A DNA stretch of 64,000 nucleotides from the NCBI RefSeq assembly GCF_028623165.1, contig NZ_CP117772.1, positions 744,001 through 808,000 on the forward strand. The letters run 5' to 3'. The notes beneath the pieces were generated by a model that searched no databases, had not been told where the DNA came from, and was given only the letters and a program-made list of their open reading frames with translations. Shown piece by piece: positions 1 to 8,830 of the stretch; within the stretch, counting starts at the first letter, position 1; each line of letters opens with the position of its first letter. Both the position numbers and the translations under genes were made by a program. The DNA comes from Nostoc sp. UHCC 0926. GTDB taxonomy: Bacteria > Cyanobacteriota > Cyanobacteriia > Cyanobacteriales > Nostocaceae.

Positions 1-622
1 CTTAATAGCAGCGATCGCAGTTTATTCCCTCGGTTCACTTGGACATGGAGGCTCAACACCATTGAATCTGACTATTGCTGGTGCAGTTATAACTGTCTTG
101 CTATCTTCAATTACTACAGGCGGACTAATTTTAAGCTCACGCACTCTTGAAGAAGTCCGTTTCTGGTTAGCAGGTTCTCTAGCAGGACGAGACTTCAATC
201 TATTCCTGACTGTGCTGCCCTGGATGATAGTAGGGCTGTTAACAGCTTTTGCCTTGAGTAGACAAATCAACGTCCTCAGTTTAGGAGAATCGGTGGCTAC
301 AGGCCTAGGTCAGCAAACAGGTTGGATCAAGTTGGCAACAGCATCAAGCGTTGTCATATTAGCGGGGAGTGCTGTAGCACTAGCAGGGCCTATCGGCTTT
401 GTCGGTCTGGTAGTTCCCCATCTGGCGCGGGGAGTAATGGGTGTTGATTATCGTTGGGTATTGCCTTGTACAGCCGTGTTTGGTGCAGGTTTACTAATAT
501 GGGCAGACTTAGCAGCCCGTTGGTTAATTAGACCCCAAGAATTGCCTGTTGGCGTAATGACAGCACTGTTAGGAGCGCCCTTTTTATTGTATTTAGTGCG
601 TTGGCGGGTGAAGAGAGGATGA
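1..622 (+). CDS. FecCD-family iron-siderophore ABC permease, 5'-truncated by window edge
   Basis: Inner-membrane permease subunit of a ferric-siderophore importer of the BtuC/FhuB/FecCD family. The reading frame is open from base 2, so the N-terminus lies outside the window. The visible ~206 residues contain hydrophobic helices and the hallmark cytoplasmic loop that contacts the ATPase (GPIGFVGLVVPHLAR, near 388-432). The stop overlaps the start of the next permease as ATGA at 619-622, which implies translational coupling. Together with the genes to 4204 this forms a binding-protein-dependent importer; whether the substrate is a ferric siderophore, haem or B12 cannot be read from sequence, but the neighbouring siderophore-like NRPS favours a siderophore. 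Confidence 0.9.
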   Translation, partial: LIAAIAVYSLGSLGHGGSTPLNLTIAGAVITVLLSSITTGGLILSSRTLEEVRFWLAGSLAGRDFNLFLTVLPWMIVGLLTAFALSRQINVLSLGESVATGLGQQTGWIKLATASSVVILAGSAVALAGPIGFVGLVVPHLARGVMGVDYRWVLPCTAVFGAGLLIWADLAARWLIRPQELPVGVMTALLGAPFLLYLVRWRVKRG

Positions 623-1638
623 TAACAATTCAAAATTCAATACTTAATAACCAGCCTGTAACTAGAGCATTGTTACTACTGCTATTACTCACGCTCGCAG
701 TCTTGGGAATGAGTCTTAGTTTAGGAGATTATCCTGTGCCGCCAGTAGACATAGTGAAAGCTGTTGTTGGTTTACCAACTCAAGATGCAGAATCTCCCTT
801 TGTTGTTGTCACTTTGCGTTTACCGAGAGTGTTAATCTCTTGGTTGGTAGGAGTGGGCTTGGCAATTGCGGGTGCAATTTTACAAGGATTGACACGTAAT
901 CCTTTAGCTGACCCTGGCATTGTTGGAGTCAATGCAGGTGCAGCTTTAGCAGCTGTTACCTTAATTGTATTATTCCCGGCTGTACCGACTATGTATTTGC
1001 CCCTAGCTGCCTTTGGTGGTGCTTTTGTTGTGGCATGTTTGATCTACTTGCTAGCTGGGACAGGAGAAAAATCACCTCTGCGATTGGTTTTAGTGGGAGT
1101 AGCATTAGCAGCAATTATGGGAGCTTTTACGACTTTGATGCTAACTTTTGGTGAAATCAATGATGTTACTAGAGCATTGGTCTGGTTGGCGGGTAGTGTC
1201 GCTGGTAAAAGTTGGGAGCAAGTCTGGCAACTACTACCCTGGCTAGTTATTTTCGTTCCCTTCGCTTTACTGCTGGCACGAGAACTTGATACTTTACAAC
1301 TAGGTGATACTGTAGCCAAAGGACTTGGTAGCCGAGTCACATGGCAAAGAAGCAAATTATTGTTAGTGAGTGTGGCGCTGGCTGGATCAAGTGTGGCTAC
1401 AGCAGGTACTATTGGCTTTGTTGGATTAATGGCTCCCCATTTAGCACGTAGACTTGTTGGGTCAATACATCAAAATTTATTGCCAGTTGCTGCTTTAATC
1501 GGGGGATTATTGGTAGCAGCAGCAGATTTTGTGGGTAGGACTTTATTTTCTCCGACAGAATTGCCATGTGGTTTGCTAACTGCTGCCTTAGGAGCGCCTT
1601 ATTTTATCTATTTACTGTATCAAAGACGGCAAAGATGA
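619..1638 (+). CDS. FecCD-family iron-siderophore ABC permease, second subunit
   Basis: Second membrane subunit pairing with the upstream permease to make the transport channel. I place the start at ATG 619 (agagg just upstream, 4-base overlap with the previous stop) rather than the upstream TTG at 601. The protein is about 339 residues, normal for the family, highly hydrophobic, with the conserved loop GTIGFVGLMAPHLAR (near 1408-1452) that binds the ATPase coupling groove. The N-terminal region GLTRNPLADPGIVGVNAG is also typical of FecD/FhuB proteins. The downstream ATPase gene is separated by about 370 bp, so it may have its own promoter. Confidence 0.92.
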   Translation: MITIQNSILNNQPVTRALLLLLLLTLAVLGMSLSLGDYPVPPVDIVKAVVGLPTQDAESPFVVVTLRLPRVLISWLVGVGLAIAGAILQGLTRNPLADPGIVGVNAGAALAAVTLIVLFPAVPTMYLPLAAFGGAFVVACLIYLLAGTGEKSPLRLVLVGVALAAIMGAFTTLMLTFGEINDVTRALVWLAGSVAGKSWEQVWQLLPWLVIFVPFALLLARELDTLQLGDTVAKGLGSRVTWQRSKLLLVSVALAGSSVATAGTIGFVGLMAPHLARRLVGSIHQNLLPVAALIGGLLVAAADFVGRTLFSPTELPCGLLTAALGAPYFIYLLYQRRQR

Positions 1639-2006
1639 GTAGGAAAGGAGAATCCAATGTCAGAGTATCTTTACCAAACGCAGGACTAAGTACCCAATAT
1701 TATTGGTAATATCATAGTAATATGATCTAAATATCTATCCTCAAAGGCGATCGTTAACTTTAAGGGAATATTTGGTTTTTGATGACCAGATTTTTACAAG
1801 ATGCTCTGCTCCAGCATTTTGACTAGCTTGATCAATTAGATTTTGGTCATTCCCCTGCCAAGAATCATTAAGTTGGATTCAAAAGCGATGGCAAAGCCAT
1901 TGCCAAGGGCGAACGCAACAATGCACTATGCGGTAATGCGATCTGCCAGCAGCTGCTTTGCGGCTATCTACTTTTAGACCAATTATCCTTGCAATCAGAA
2001 AGTCTT
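1639..2006. other. Intergenic region between permease and ATPase genes
   Basis: About 370 bp with no convincing ORF. It contains an AT-rich patch with overlapping imperfect palindromes around 1696-1732 (repeated ATATTATT/ATAATATGAT-type words), which could be an iron-regulator (Fur-like) operator, but I cannot score it. The 3' half (about 1860-1970) carries dispersed cyanobacterial repeat words such as GGCAAAGCCATTGCC. Confidence 0.4.
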
Positions 2007-2798
2007 ATGGACAACACAGTCCTTGAAACCCAACATCTGGGTCTGGCTTACGATGGCAAAGCCATCATATCCGGTCTTAACCTATTAATTCCCACAGGAC
2101 AAATTACTGCTCTAGTTGGCCCCAATGGTTGTGGAAAATCTACTCTACTGCGAGGTTTAGCCAGATTACTCAAACCCCAGATTGGTACTGTATATCTCAA
2201 TGGTGCTGATATTTTTCGACAGTCAACGACCAAAGTTGCACAACAACTCGGTATTCTTCCTCAAGGGCCAGTTGCACCAGAAGGATTGAGTGTGCGAGAT
2301 TTGGTAGCACAAGGTCGTTATCCATATCAAAAAAGTTGGCTGCAATCTTGGACAGCTGAAGATGAACGTCAAGTCAGCAAAGCATTAACAACTACAGACC
2401 TCAACGAATTAGCCCATAGAGCTGTAGATACCCTTTCGGGTGGACAGAAGCAACGTGCTTGGATAGCCATGACTTTAGCGCAAGATACGCAGATTCTCCT
2501 ATTGGATGAACCGACAACTTTTTTAGATTTAGCTCATCAAGTGGAGGTGCTAGAGTTACTGTGGGATTTGAATCAACTTGAGGGGCGGACAATTGTCATG
2601 GTGTTGCATGACCTGAATCAGGCGTGTCGTTATGCTCATAAGCTAGTAGCTTTACGTGATGGCGCTGTTATGGCTTATGGAACTCCAGCAGATGTCATGA
2701 CACAAGAAATGGTGCAGGAGGTGTTTGGATTAGCTTGTCGAATTGTACCAGACCCAGTAACAGGGACACCTTTGTGTTTACCTCTAAAAAAGAAATGA
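2007..2798 (+). CDS. FecE-like ABC transporter ATP-binding protein (iron-siderophore import)
   Basis: Cytoplasmic ATPase that powers the FecCD permeases. Visible motifs in order: Walker A GPNGCGKST (about residue 38), Q-loop region GILPQGP, ABC signature LSGGQKQR (about 141), Walker B QILLLDEPTT (about 160) and switch histidine VLHD (about 199). Length about 263 residues fits the FecE/FhuC family. I prefer ATG 2007 (product begins MDNTVLETQHLGLAY) over the in-frame TTG at 1989, because family members begin just before the LxLxYDG strand. It lies downstream of the permeases and upstream of the substrate-binding lipoprotein. Confidence 0.93.
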   Translation: MDNTVLETQHLGLAYDGKAIISGLNLLIPTGQITALVGPNGCGKSTLLRGLARLLKPQIGTVYLNGADIFRQSTTKVAQQLGILPQGPVAPEGLSVRDLVAQGRYPYQKSWLQSWTAEDERQVSKALTTTDLNELAHRAVDTLSGGQKQRAWIAMTLAQDTQILLLDEPTTFLDLAHQVEVLELLWDLNQLEGRTIVMVLHDLNQACRYAHKLVALRDGAVMAYGTPADVMTQEMVQEVFGLACRIVPDPVTGTPLCLPLKKK

Positions 2799-2926
2799 TG
2801 ACACAGGCTCTTGAGGTAGAGCATACACAATATATCGATGGGTGCAGGGGTTGAAAAAACAGACCTTTTGTCCTTTGTAAGTTTTTGCAGCATAATCTCT
2901 TGCACAGCCAATATGCGATCGCTCTA

Positions 2927-3153
2927 ATACCAATTCGCTATGAAGATGCACTTAATTTTTATTAAACGAACCGCCCTTCGGGTGACGCTCGTTGCGCTAA
3001 AGCGTCTCCCTTTGGGAGAAGACTCGCTAACGCTGCGCTAACACCAGTCGCCTACGGCAGGAAACCCGCCTACAGCGCTGGTTCACCAAGTACGCCAAAT
3101 ACGCCAAGGAAGAAGGAATAATCATTAAGTGCAAGTTTAGGGAGAATTGGTAT
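2927..3153. repeat. MITE-like element with ATACCAATTC / GAATTGGTAT ends
   Basis: Perfect 10-bp terminal inverted repeats at 2927-2936 and 3144-3153, flanked by TA-rich bases; the inverted match resumes further in (TGCACTTAAT near 2947 versus ATTAAGTGCA near 3123). The interior carries palindromic GC-rich words (about 2969-3085, for example GCGTCTCCCTTTGGGAGAAG) seen as dispersed repeats in many Nostocales. The same ends occur at 37321-37409 and, in longer form, at 10599/12455. Nothing coding lies in the 2799-3181 gap. Confidence 0.7.
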
Positions 3154-3181
3154 AACACCATCTGTATCTTCTTGACTGTAT

Positions 3182-4204
3182 ATGCCTAAGTTCTGCTTTG
3201 TTGTGCTGCTTACGCTCTTGGTGATTTCTGCTTGCAGTTCCTTCGGTCGTCAATTACCAACCCGCGATATAGCTGTTGTTGTTCCCTCAAATCAAACATC
3301 ACCTGTGCCCGTCCACGTAGTCAAACACGCAATGGGTCAGACTCTAGTTCCCGTCCATCCTCAACGAGTTGTCGTCATAGATCCGTGGCTAGTGGAAATA
3401 CCTCTAGCTCTGGGAGTCAATCTGGTGGGTGCTCCAGATCCAACTAAAACTCTCCAAGGGCTAGGGTTAGAGGATAAGCACCCAGGCGTTGAAAACATTG
3501 GTGCGGTTCTGACACCGCCGAACATGGAGAAGGTTATAACTCTCAAGCCGGACTTGATCTTAGGTACAACGCGGAACCGGGATACTTACAGTTTATGGTC
3601 TCACATTGCACCCACCGTTCTGCTGAAAGTGCAAAGCAATGGAGACTGGAAACAACCATTTATGCCAGCAGCAAAAGCTCTGGGGAAAACCGAGACAGCA
3701 AAACGTTTAATACATGATTACAACGTACGTTTAACCCAATTCAAACAAAAGATGGGTTCCCGACTCAAAAAAACTTTAGTTTCCGTCGTGCGCCTCATCC
3801 CAGAGACGATTAACCCGTTAACCAAGGGTGCATTCTCTGGAGTGATCATAGAGGATGCTGGTCTAATCCGTCCTCCTTCGCAAAATCTGGATGCTAAAGC
3901 AACTCAAAAGAAAGCAGGCAACCCTGTTGGCTACAATATCTCTCCAGAAGCCCTTACCCAGATAGATGGTGATATCCTATTTATAGTACGCTACGGCTTC
4001 AAAGACCCTGCACAGTCAAAGATAGCTGTCAATCAACTCATAGCAGAACCTCTGTGGTCAAAGCTTAATGTTGTTAGGCAGGGTAAAGTTTATGTAGTTG
4101 ATGATTATTATTGGCTCACTGGTAGCTACATATCAGCTAATCGAGTTATTGATGATTTATTTACTTATATCTTGCAACCAGTGAAAGAAACTAACAGTAA
4201 ATGA
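3182..4204 (+). CDS. FecB-like iron-siderophore ABC transporter substrate-binding lipoprotein
   Basis: Periplasmic binding protein of the class III (helical backbone) type that delivers the ferric siderophore to FecCD. The N-terminus is a lipoprotein signal peptide: basic MPK, hydrophobic FVVLLTLLVI and lipobox ISAC with Cys at residue 18. The mature part carries the family start HAMGQTLVPVHPQRVVVID, then the two-lobed peripla_BP_2 fold (340 residues in all). It completes a FecBCDE set. The upstream MITE-like element may carry or displace its promoter. Ligand specificity cannot be predicted from sequence alone. Confidence 0.9.
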   Translation: MPKFCFVVLLTLLVISACSSFGRQLPTRDIAVVVPSNQTSPVPVHVVKHAMGQTLVPVHPQRVVVIDPWLVEIPLALGVNLVGAPDPTKTLQGLGLEDKHPGVENIGAVLTPPNMEKVITLKPDLILGTTRNRDTYSLWSHIAPTVLLKVQSNGDWKQPFMPAAKALGKTETAKRLIHDYNVRLTQFKQKMGSRLKKTLVSVVRLIPETINPLTKGAFSGVIIEDAGLIRPPSQNLDAKATQKKAGNPVGYNISPEALTQIDGDILFIVRYGFKDPAQSKIAVNQLIAEPLWSKLNVVRQGKVYVVDDYYWLTGSYISANRVIDDLFTYILQPVKETNSK

Positions 4205-4458
4205 ATAAAGCGTGCAAAAGCCTAACATCATTTTTATTGGTGGTTAATTTTCGACTTATCAGTCTCAAGCACAGACGACAAAAGGCAAACAGTATGTAAT
4301 ATTTTCTTATTCATGCATATTACTCATGCTACTTTTATTTGTCAATATAATTATTATTCATACCGCATTCAAATAACCTACTTACACAAATTGCCATAAA
4401 CCAACTGGTGCAAAATGTAAGATTAGCAACCAAAAATAAGTTCATTAAACTCTATTAA

Positions 4459-5679
4459 ATGATATTCAATCTAACTCTGAACAAGCAAACTCTGATTGAA
4501 CGCATTAGCCAACTTGCACGCAATAAATTCGCCTCTCGCGCCGCTGGTTATGACTACAATGCTAGCTTCCCAAGAGAAGATTTTGAAGACCTTTTTCAAG
4601 CAGGTCTGAATGCGCCTGTTGTGCCGACTGAATACGGTGGTTTAGGGTTAGGACATGATAGCGATATCTTTACCCTGTGGATGATGACTAAGGAACTGGC
4701 AAAAGTGGATTTATCCTTAGCTCGTTGCTGGGAAGGACACGCAAATGCCCAAGTTTTACTAGCGGCTATGGCTAATGAGTCTCAAAAAAAGCGCTGGTTT
4801 GAGGGTATTGTCCAGCGTGGAGAGATATGGGCGGCTTGGAGTGGAGAACCCCAGTCTCAGATTCCAGGTCAAGAAGCCAGCCTTGGCACAAGTGTGCAAG
4901 TGGTAGATGAGGGATATATCATTGATGGCACAAAGGTATTCGCCACCAGTGCCCCAGAAGCACAGTGGGCAATTCTCTTGGTCAACACAGCAGGACCTGG
5001 GGGAGCACGTCATAGCAATGGCTCACCGACATCAGTGTTGTTACTAGCCTGCAACTTATCCGACCCCAGTATTAGCTTTGATAATAGTTGGTGGCAGCCA
5101 ATTGGGATGAGAGGTACAGTCAGTTATTTAGTTCGCTTTGAAAGTACTTTCATCCCTAAAGAAAACTTGATTGGCTATCCAGGACAGTACATCCAACAGG
5201 AGTGGCAAACGCGGTTTACGCCTCTGTATGGGGCTGCTTTTCTCGGAGCTGCTGAAGGAGCTTATGATTATGCTTTAGCATACATCAACAAACAGCAAAA
5301 AGGACACGACCCCTACGTACAACATCGAATTGCTAAGGCAGCAATTAATATAGATACTATGCATCTCTGGTTGCGGCAAGTAGCTACTCTTTGGGAAACA
5401 GGCCAGGTCTTAGGGGCAAAACAAGCAGGCAATTGCGCTCGTTACATAACTGAACAACTAGCTTTGGAAACAGTGAACGACTGCATACACGCTTGTGGAG
5501 CTCGCTCATTGATTAAACCCAGTCCTGTGGAGCGAATATTGCGAGATTTATCCTTTTACGTATTACACGATAATTGCGATCGCGTTTTGTCCTCAATTGG
5601 TCAGGAAATTCTGGGGCAATCCTTTGATCGGGCCTATTTCAACACCCACCCAACTCGCCAAGAAGACCTTACGGAGTAA
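4459..5679 (+). CDS. Acyl-CoA dehydrogenase-family flavoprotein
   Basis: About 406 residues with the three-part acyl-CoA dehydrogenase fold: N-terminal helical domain (LFQAGLNAPVVPTEYGGLGL, about 48-67), central beta domain (GYIIDGTKVFATSAPEAQWA, about 152-171) and C-terminal helical domain (HACGARSLIKPSPVERILRD, about 345-364). The C-terminal pattern, with RDLSFYVLHDNCDRVL, fits the group that includes flavin-dependent N- or S-oxygenases as well as true dehydrogenases, so it could be an oxygenase rather than a beta-oxidation enzyme. It is 254 bp downstream of the iron transporter on the same strand. A role in tailoring a nearby natural product is possible but not shown. The ATG at 4459 has no strong ribosome-binding site. 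Confidence 0.8.
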   Translation: MIFNLTLNKQTLIERISQLARNKFASRAAGYDYNASFPREDFEDLFQAGLNAPVVPTEYGGLGLGHDSDIFTLWMMTKELAKVDLSLARCWEGHANAQVLLAAMANESQKKRWFEGIVQRGEIWAAWSGEPQSQIPGQEASLGTSVQVVDEGYIIDGTKVFATSAPEAQWAILLVNTAGPGGARHSNGSPTSVLLLACNLSDPSISFDNSWWQPIGMRGTVSYLVRFESTFIPKENLIGYPGQYIQQEWQTRFTPLYGAAFLGAAEGAYDYALAYINKQQKGHDPYVQHRIAKAAINIDTMHLWLRQVATLWETGQVLGAKQAGNCARYITEQLALETVNDCIHACGARSLIKPSPVERILRDLSFYVLHDNCDRVLSSIGQEILGQSFDRAYFNTHPTRQEDLTE

Positions 5680-5804
5680 TTGCCGTTGCTTGTTCGATAA
5701 AAAAAGGGCGATTTCGGGGCTAACCTTTTCTAACATTTGAGTTGGCACTGTTTTTTCAATGCTTTCTAGGTCGGTCAGCGTACTTTTCTCCGTCTGTTCA
5801 TATA

Positions 5805-5917
5805 TAGGACTTACGCACACTCTACGATTCTTGGCGTCCTTGGCGTCTTCTCTGCGAGACGCTGCGCGATGGCGGTTCGATAAATTAAACTTTTTGGCGA
5901 TTTTTGCGTAAGTCCTA
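5805..5917. repeat. MITE-like element with TAGGACTTACGCA / TGCGTAAGTCCTA ends
   Basis: Perfect 13-bp inverted repeats at 5805-5817 and 5905-5917 bound a 113-bp non-coding element; the match continues outward as TATA/ATATA with one indel. The interior holds the dispersed word CTTGGCGTCCTTGGCGTC. A degraded relative lies at 30069-30193. The rest of 5680-6226 is AT-rich and I see no gene in it. Confidence 0.75.
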
Positions 5918-6226
5918 ATATAGTAACGTCGCGAGTTCTTCTAGGGAGTCTTATAGACGTGCTTGTTTTTCAGGAATCATGTTTTACACAGACGGCTTGG
6001 GTATTCCCTTAAATCCCACATTCCGTACTTCAAATAGTAGTATAAATAAACTACATCTAGAGAAAATCTAAAATTATAATTTGGACACCTAAGTAACCGT
6101 AAAAAGAATAAATTATGCAGGAAAAATGTCCAGCTTTACTCTTCAGAAAGCTAGTTCTACAAGAATATTTAATTTCAATTTTCTTCAATTATTAGAACAG
6201 TATATTCAATAATTAATCAGATATTT

Positions 6227-6553
6227 TTAAGCCAATAAATAATATTTTTGACACGAACTAGGAAGGAATTGCAAGATTCGACAACGTTCTTCTGTCAAGT
6301 TAATAATTCGCTTAACTCCTTGCATAATCAGAACGTGAATTCCTTGAAAGCATTGAAATATCCACCGCAAACTAGGACGTTCAGTTAATTTATTTACTTG
6401 GTTTTTAACTGTGGCTTTTTCGGTTTTTAAAGAGCTTCTTAGTTGTCTTTGTCCTAGATTATAAACCAAAAGACATAATCCCATTGACATCATCATTGTC
6501 TCTACTCTTTCTGGATTTTTCACAAAAAGACTATCTACATTTTTTGACAGTAC
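6227..6553 (-). pseudogene. C-terminal relic of an IS1634/IS4-type transposase
   Basis: The minus-strand reading frame gives only the last ~105 residues of a transposase (VDSLFVKNPERVETMMMSMG, then CLLVYNLGQRQLRSSL), a tail I associate with large IS1634-like transposases of cyanobacteria. No start, catalytic aspartates or N-terminal part are present and I could not find terminal repeats, so this is a decayed fragment. The family assignment is from memory of the tail pattern and is moderate. Confidence 0.55.
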
Positions 6554-6983
6554 TGAAAGGGTCGAAAAGGAGGGAGTGTGGAGGGGGAGAGAGTGTACTT
6601 CATAACAGCAGGAACCGCTGTATAGGTCTTATTGAGAATACTTGACCTATCTTTTTTTACCCCAAAACGGTCACACTCTTCTATTCGCACAGCTTCAGCC
6701 CTTTGGTCACCCCTTCAGCTTCATTTCTTCAGAGAGTTCTTGCAAGACAACCATTAAAACACCGAGTGCAAAAGTAGGAAAAGTGGGAAAAGTAGGAGAA
6801 ATAGATAATTGATGTCAGTGTTTACTATCAAGCTAATATAATGTAACTTAGTTTGTTAGAGTTCCAATAGATTTTAGGAAAAAATGAAATGGTAGTGTAT
6901 CAAAAATTGCTACATGAATTGTAGCAACAGTATGTAAAAAGAAATGTTGTGACACTCATTGATAATAAGCACCAAGAACAGCG
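6554..6983. other. Intergenic region upstream of AAA_35 gene
   Basis: About 430 bp, low complexity in parts (GGAGGGAGTGTGGAGGGGGAGAG near 6570-6592, GTAGGAAAAGTGGGAAAAGTAGGAGAAAT near 6774-6802). No ORF, RNA gene or clear promoter seen. Confidence 0.4.
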
Positions 6984-8399
6984 ATGTATAAAACTAAACG
7001 CGCCCGAGGAGTTGTACTAACATCCACAGGAATTAAACGGTTACAATCAGCAATTCTTTCTATGGAGATAGTAGAAAATAAAGGCGAACACTTGAGTTTA
7101 GAAGAAATAAGTTCGCGCATTAATATTTCTACTAGAACTTTGAGTAAATTATGGTCTTTAAGTGAAAGTGTAGATCAAAAAACTATAAAACTCTGCTTTA
7201 GCACTTTTAATCTAGAATTACACAGCGAAGACTACACCATAGTCAACAAAGCAAATGAGACTGAAACATCTGAGTTATTGTCTATTGCAAATATAGAAGA
7301 AGATTTATCTCAACGTTCCGAATTAACCTCATTTGTCGAAGAACATCACATACAAAGTGAACAGATAGAAAATCTTTGGTCATACCCGGATGGCCCCGTA
7401 CCTTTAGATTCTAACTTTTATATTGAACGTCCTCCACTAGAGAGAAAGGTTTATCGAGAAGTAACTACTAGTGGCTGCGTGATTCGGATTAGGTCCCCCA
7501 AACAGATGGGTAAAAGTTCTCTTGTGTTGCGGCTTTGTGCCTTTGCACAGAAACTTGGGTATCAGACTGTGAATCTGAATTGCTACCAATTCGATAGTGA
7601 GTGTCTAACTGATTTAAATAAACTGTTGCGTCGTCTTTGCTGGAAAATTGCAACTCAATTAGGTATTGACCCAAACCTCAAGGAAAAGTGGAATGAAGAA
7701 ATTGGCTACAACTTGAGTAGCGGCTTCTATTTAGAAAACTATTTGCTCAATCAATGTCAAAGCCCAGTGGTTTTAGTGTTGAATGAAATTGACCGTTTTG
7801 TTGAATATCCTCACATTTGTCACGAGTTTTTTGCATTGTTGCGGTCATGGTGTGAGGAAGCACGACATAATCCCAACTGGGAAAAGCTGAGGTTAGTAAT
7901 GGTTTACTCAACCGAAGAGTACATCTCTATGGATATTAACCTCTCTCCTTTTAATATTGGTCTACCTATTCGTCTGAATGATTTTACTCAACCACAAGTA
8001 GAAGATTTAGCTAGGCGGTATAGTTTAGACTGGTTTAAAGCTAAAGATTTTGCCCAACTAATGTCACTAGTAGGAGGACATCCAGCACTAATTCAGATTA
8101 GTTTGTACTATCTTAGGTCTCAAGAAATGACCCTGCAAAAAATAATAGAGGAAGCGATGGTCAATGGTGGCATCTACCGCGATCATTTATGGCGACAGTT
8201 GATCAAACTGCAAGAAAATCCTAGACTTGCAAAGACTTATGCTGAAATTATGGCAGCAAAGCAAGGTATTTCTCTTAATCCTATTGACACTTACAAGCTT
8301 GAAGGTTTGGGCTTAATTCGCTTTGAGGGCGATCGCGTTTTACCACGTTGCGAACTTTATCGTGCCTATTTTGTCAAGCAACTATGTACAATTGTTTGA
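6984..8399 (+). CDS. AAA_35-domain ATPase with N-terminal HTH-like domain
   Basis: A 471-residue protein of a family expanded in multicellular cyanobacteria. Residues about 1-90 (YKTKRARGVVLTSTGIKRLQ, then LEEISSRINISTRTLSKLWS) form a helix-turn-helix-like module found in front of AAA_35 and NB-ARC/WD40 proteins. Residues about 125-440 are the AAA-like ATPase: Walker A-type loop SPKQMGKSSL (about 173), Walker B-type VVLVLNEIDRF (about 262) and the C-terminal GGHPALIQISLYYL segment typical of STAND-like NTPases. There is no C-terminal sensor such as WD40 or TPR. Probable role is a signalling or stress-sensing NTPase; the target is unknown. Confidence 0.8.
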   Translation: MYKTKRARGVVLTSTGIKRLQSAILSMEIVENKGEHLSLEEISSRINISTRTLSKLWSLSESVDQKTIKLCFSTFNLELHSEDYTIVNKANETETSELLSIANIEEDLSQRSELTSFVEEHHIQSEQIENLWSYPDGPVPLDSNFYIERPPLERKVYREVTTSGCVIRIRSPKQMGKSSLVLRLCAFAQKLGYQTVNLNCYQFDSECLTDLNKLLRRLCWKIATQLGIDPNLKEKWNEEIGYNLSSGFYLENYLLNQCQSPVVLVLNEIDRFVEYPHICHEFFALLRSWCEEARHNPNWEKLRLVMVYSTEEYISMDINLSPFNIGLPIRLNDFTQPQVEDLARRYSLDWFKAKDFAQLMSLVGGHPALIQISLYYLRSQEMTLQKIIEEAMVNGGIYRDHLWRQLIKLQENPRLAKTYAEIMAAKQGISLNPIDTYKLEGLGLIRFEGDRVLPRCELYRAYFVKQLCTIV

Positions 8400-8437
8400 T
8401 AGAGCAACAGTAAGGCATTCACTCAATATTAAGTACC

Positions 8438-8466
8438 GCGTAGGCGCAGCCCGCCGTAGGCATCGC
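8438..8466. repeat. Dispersed GC-rich repeat (GCGTAGGCGCAGCCCGCCGT type), copy 1
   Basis: A 29-bp word that recurs with small changes at 20488-20517 and, inverted, at 24923-24950. It is a known style of short interspersed repeat in Nostocales, non-coding, and often copied into gene tails; here it sits 40 bp after an AAA_35 gene. Confidence 0.7.
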
Positions 8467-8620
8467 AGGATGCTGAGAATATTTAAATACATCTATACCA
8501 ATAGGAAGACATCAGCAATTTTCTGAGGAATTTAATGAGTAAACACTAATTAGAAACCTGGGCAATAATGCATAGTAAATGTGGAAAAATAGTAATGGTT
8601 TGACCTAAAAGAAACTAAAC

Positions 8621-8724
8621 TATAGGACTCTTGTCTAATTTATAAACAAGATTTCAGATACAATCCTGATCAAACGGGCTTTTCAGTCTCAGTATTTTTT
8701 TTAAAATCAAATCGGAGTCCTATA
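8621..8724. repeat. MITE-like element with TATAGGACTC / GAGTCCTATA ends
   Basis: Perfect 10-bp inverted repeats at 8621-8630 and 8715-8724 bound a 104-bp AT-rich element. Its right half (GGGCTTTTCAGTCTCAGTAT, then AAAATCAAATCGGAGTCCTA) recurs at 12573-12622, so this is a family rather than chance. It lies in the 8400-8830 gap, where no gene is visible. Confidence 0.65.
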
Positions 8725-8830
8725 TTACATAAAGCTGTGCTGTAATATTTGCAATATTTACTTTCAATAATATATTCTACAAATTACTGATCACTTTGTT
8801 AATGACTTTGTTTAAAAATTACACTTAGAT

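Noticed and set aside
4300..4360. Fur-box-like AT-rich sequence upstream of the acyl-CoA-dehydrogenase-like gene
   Set aside because: Only loosely resembles three NATWAT units and AT-rich DNA gives many such matches; needs a scored matrix search before calling.
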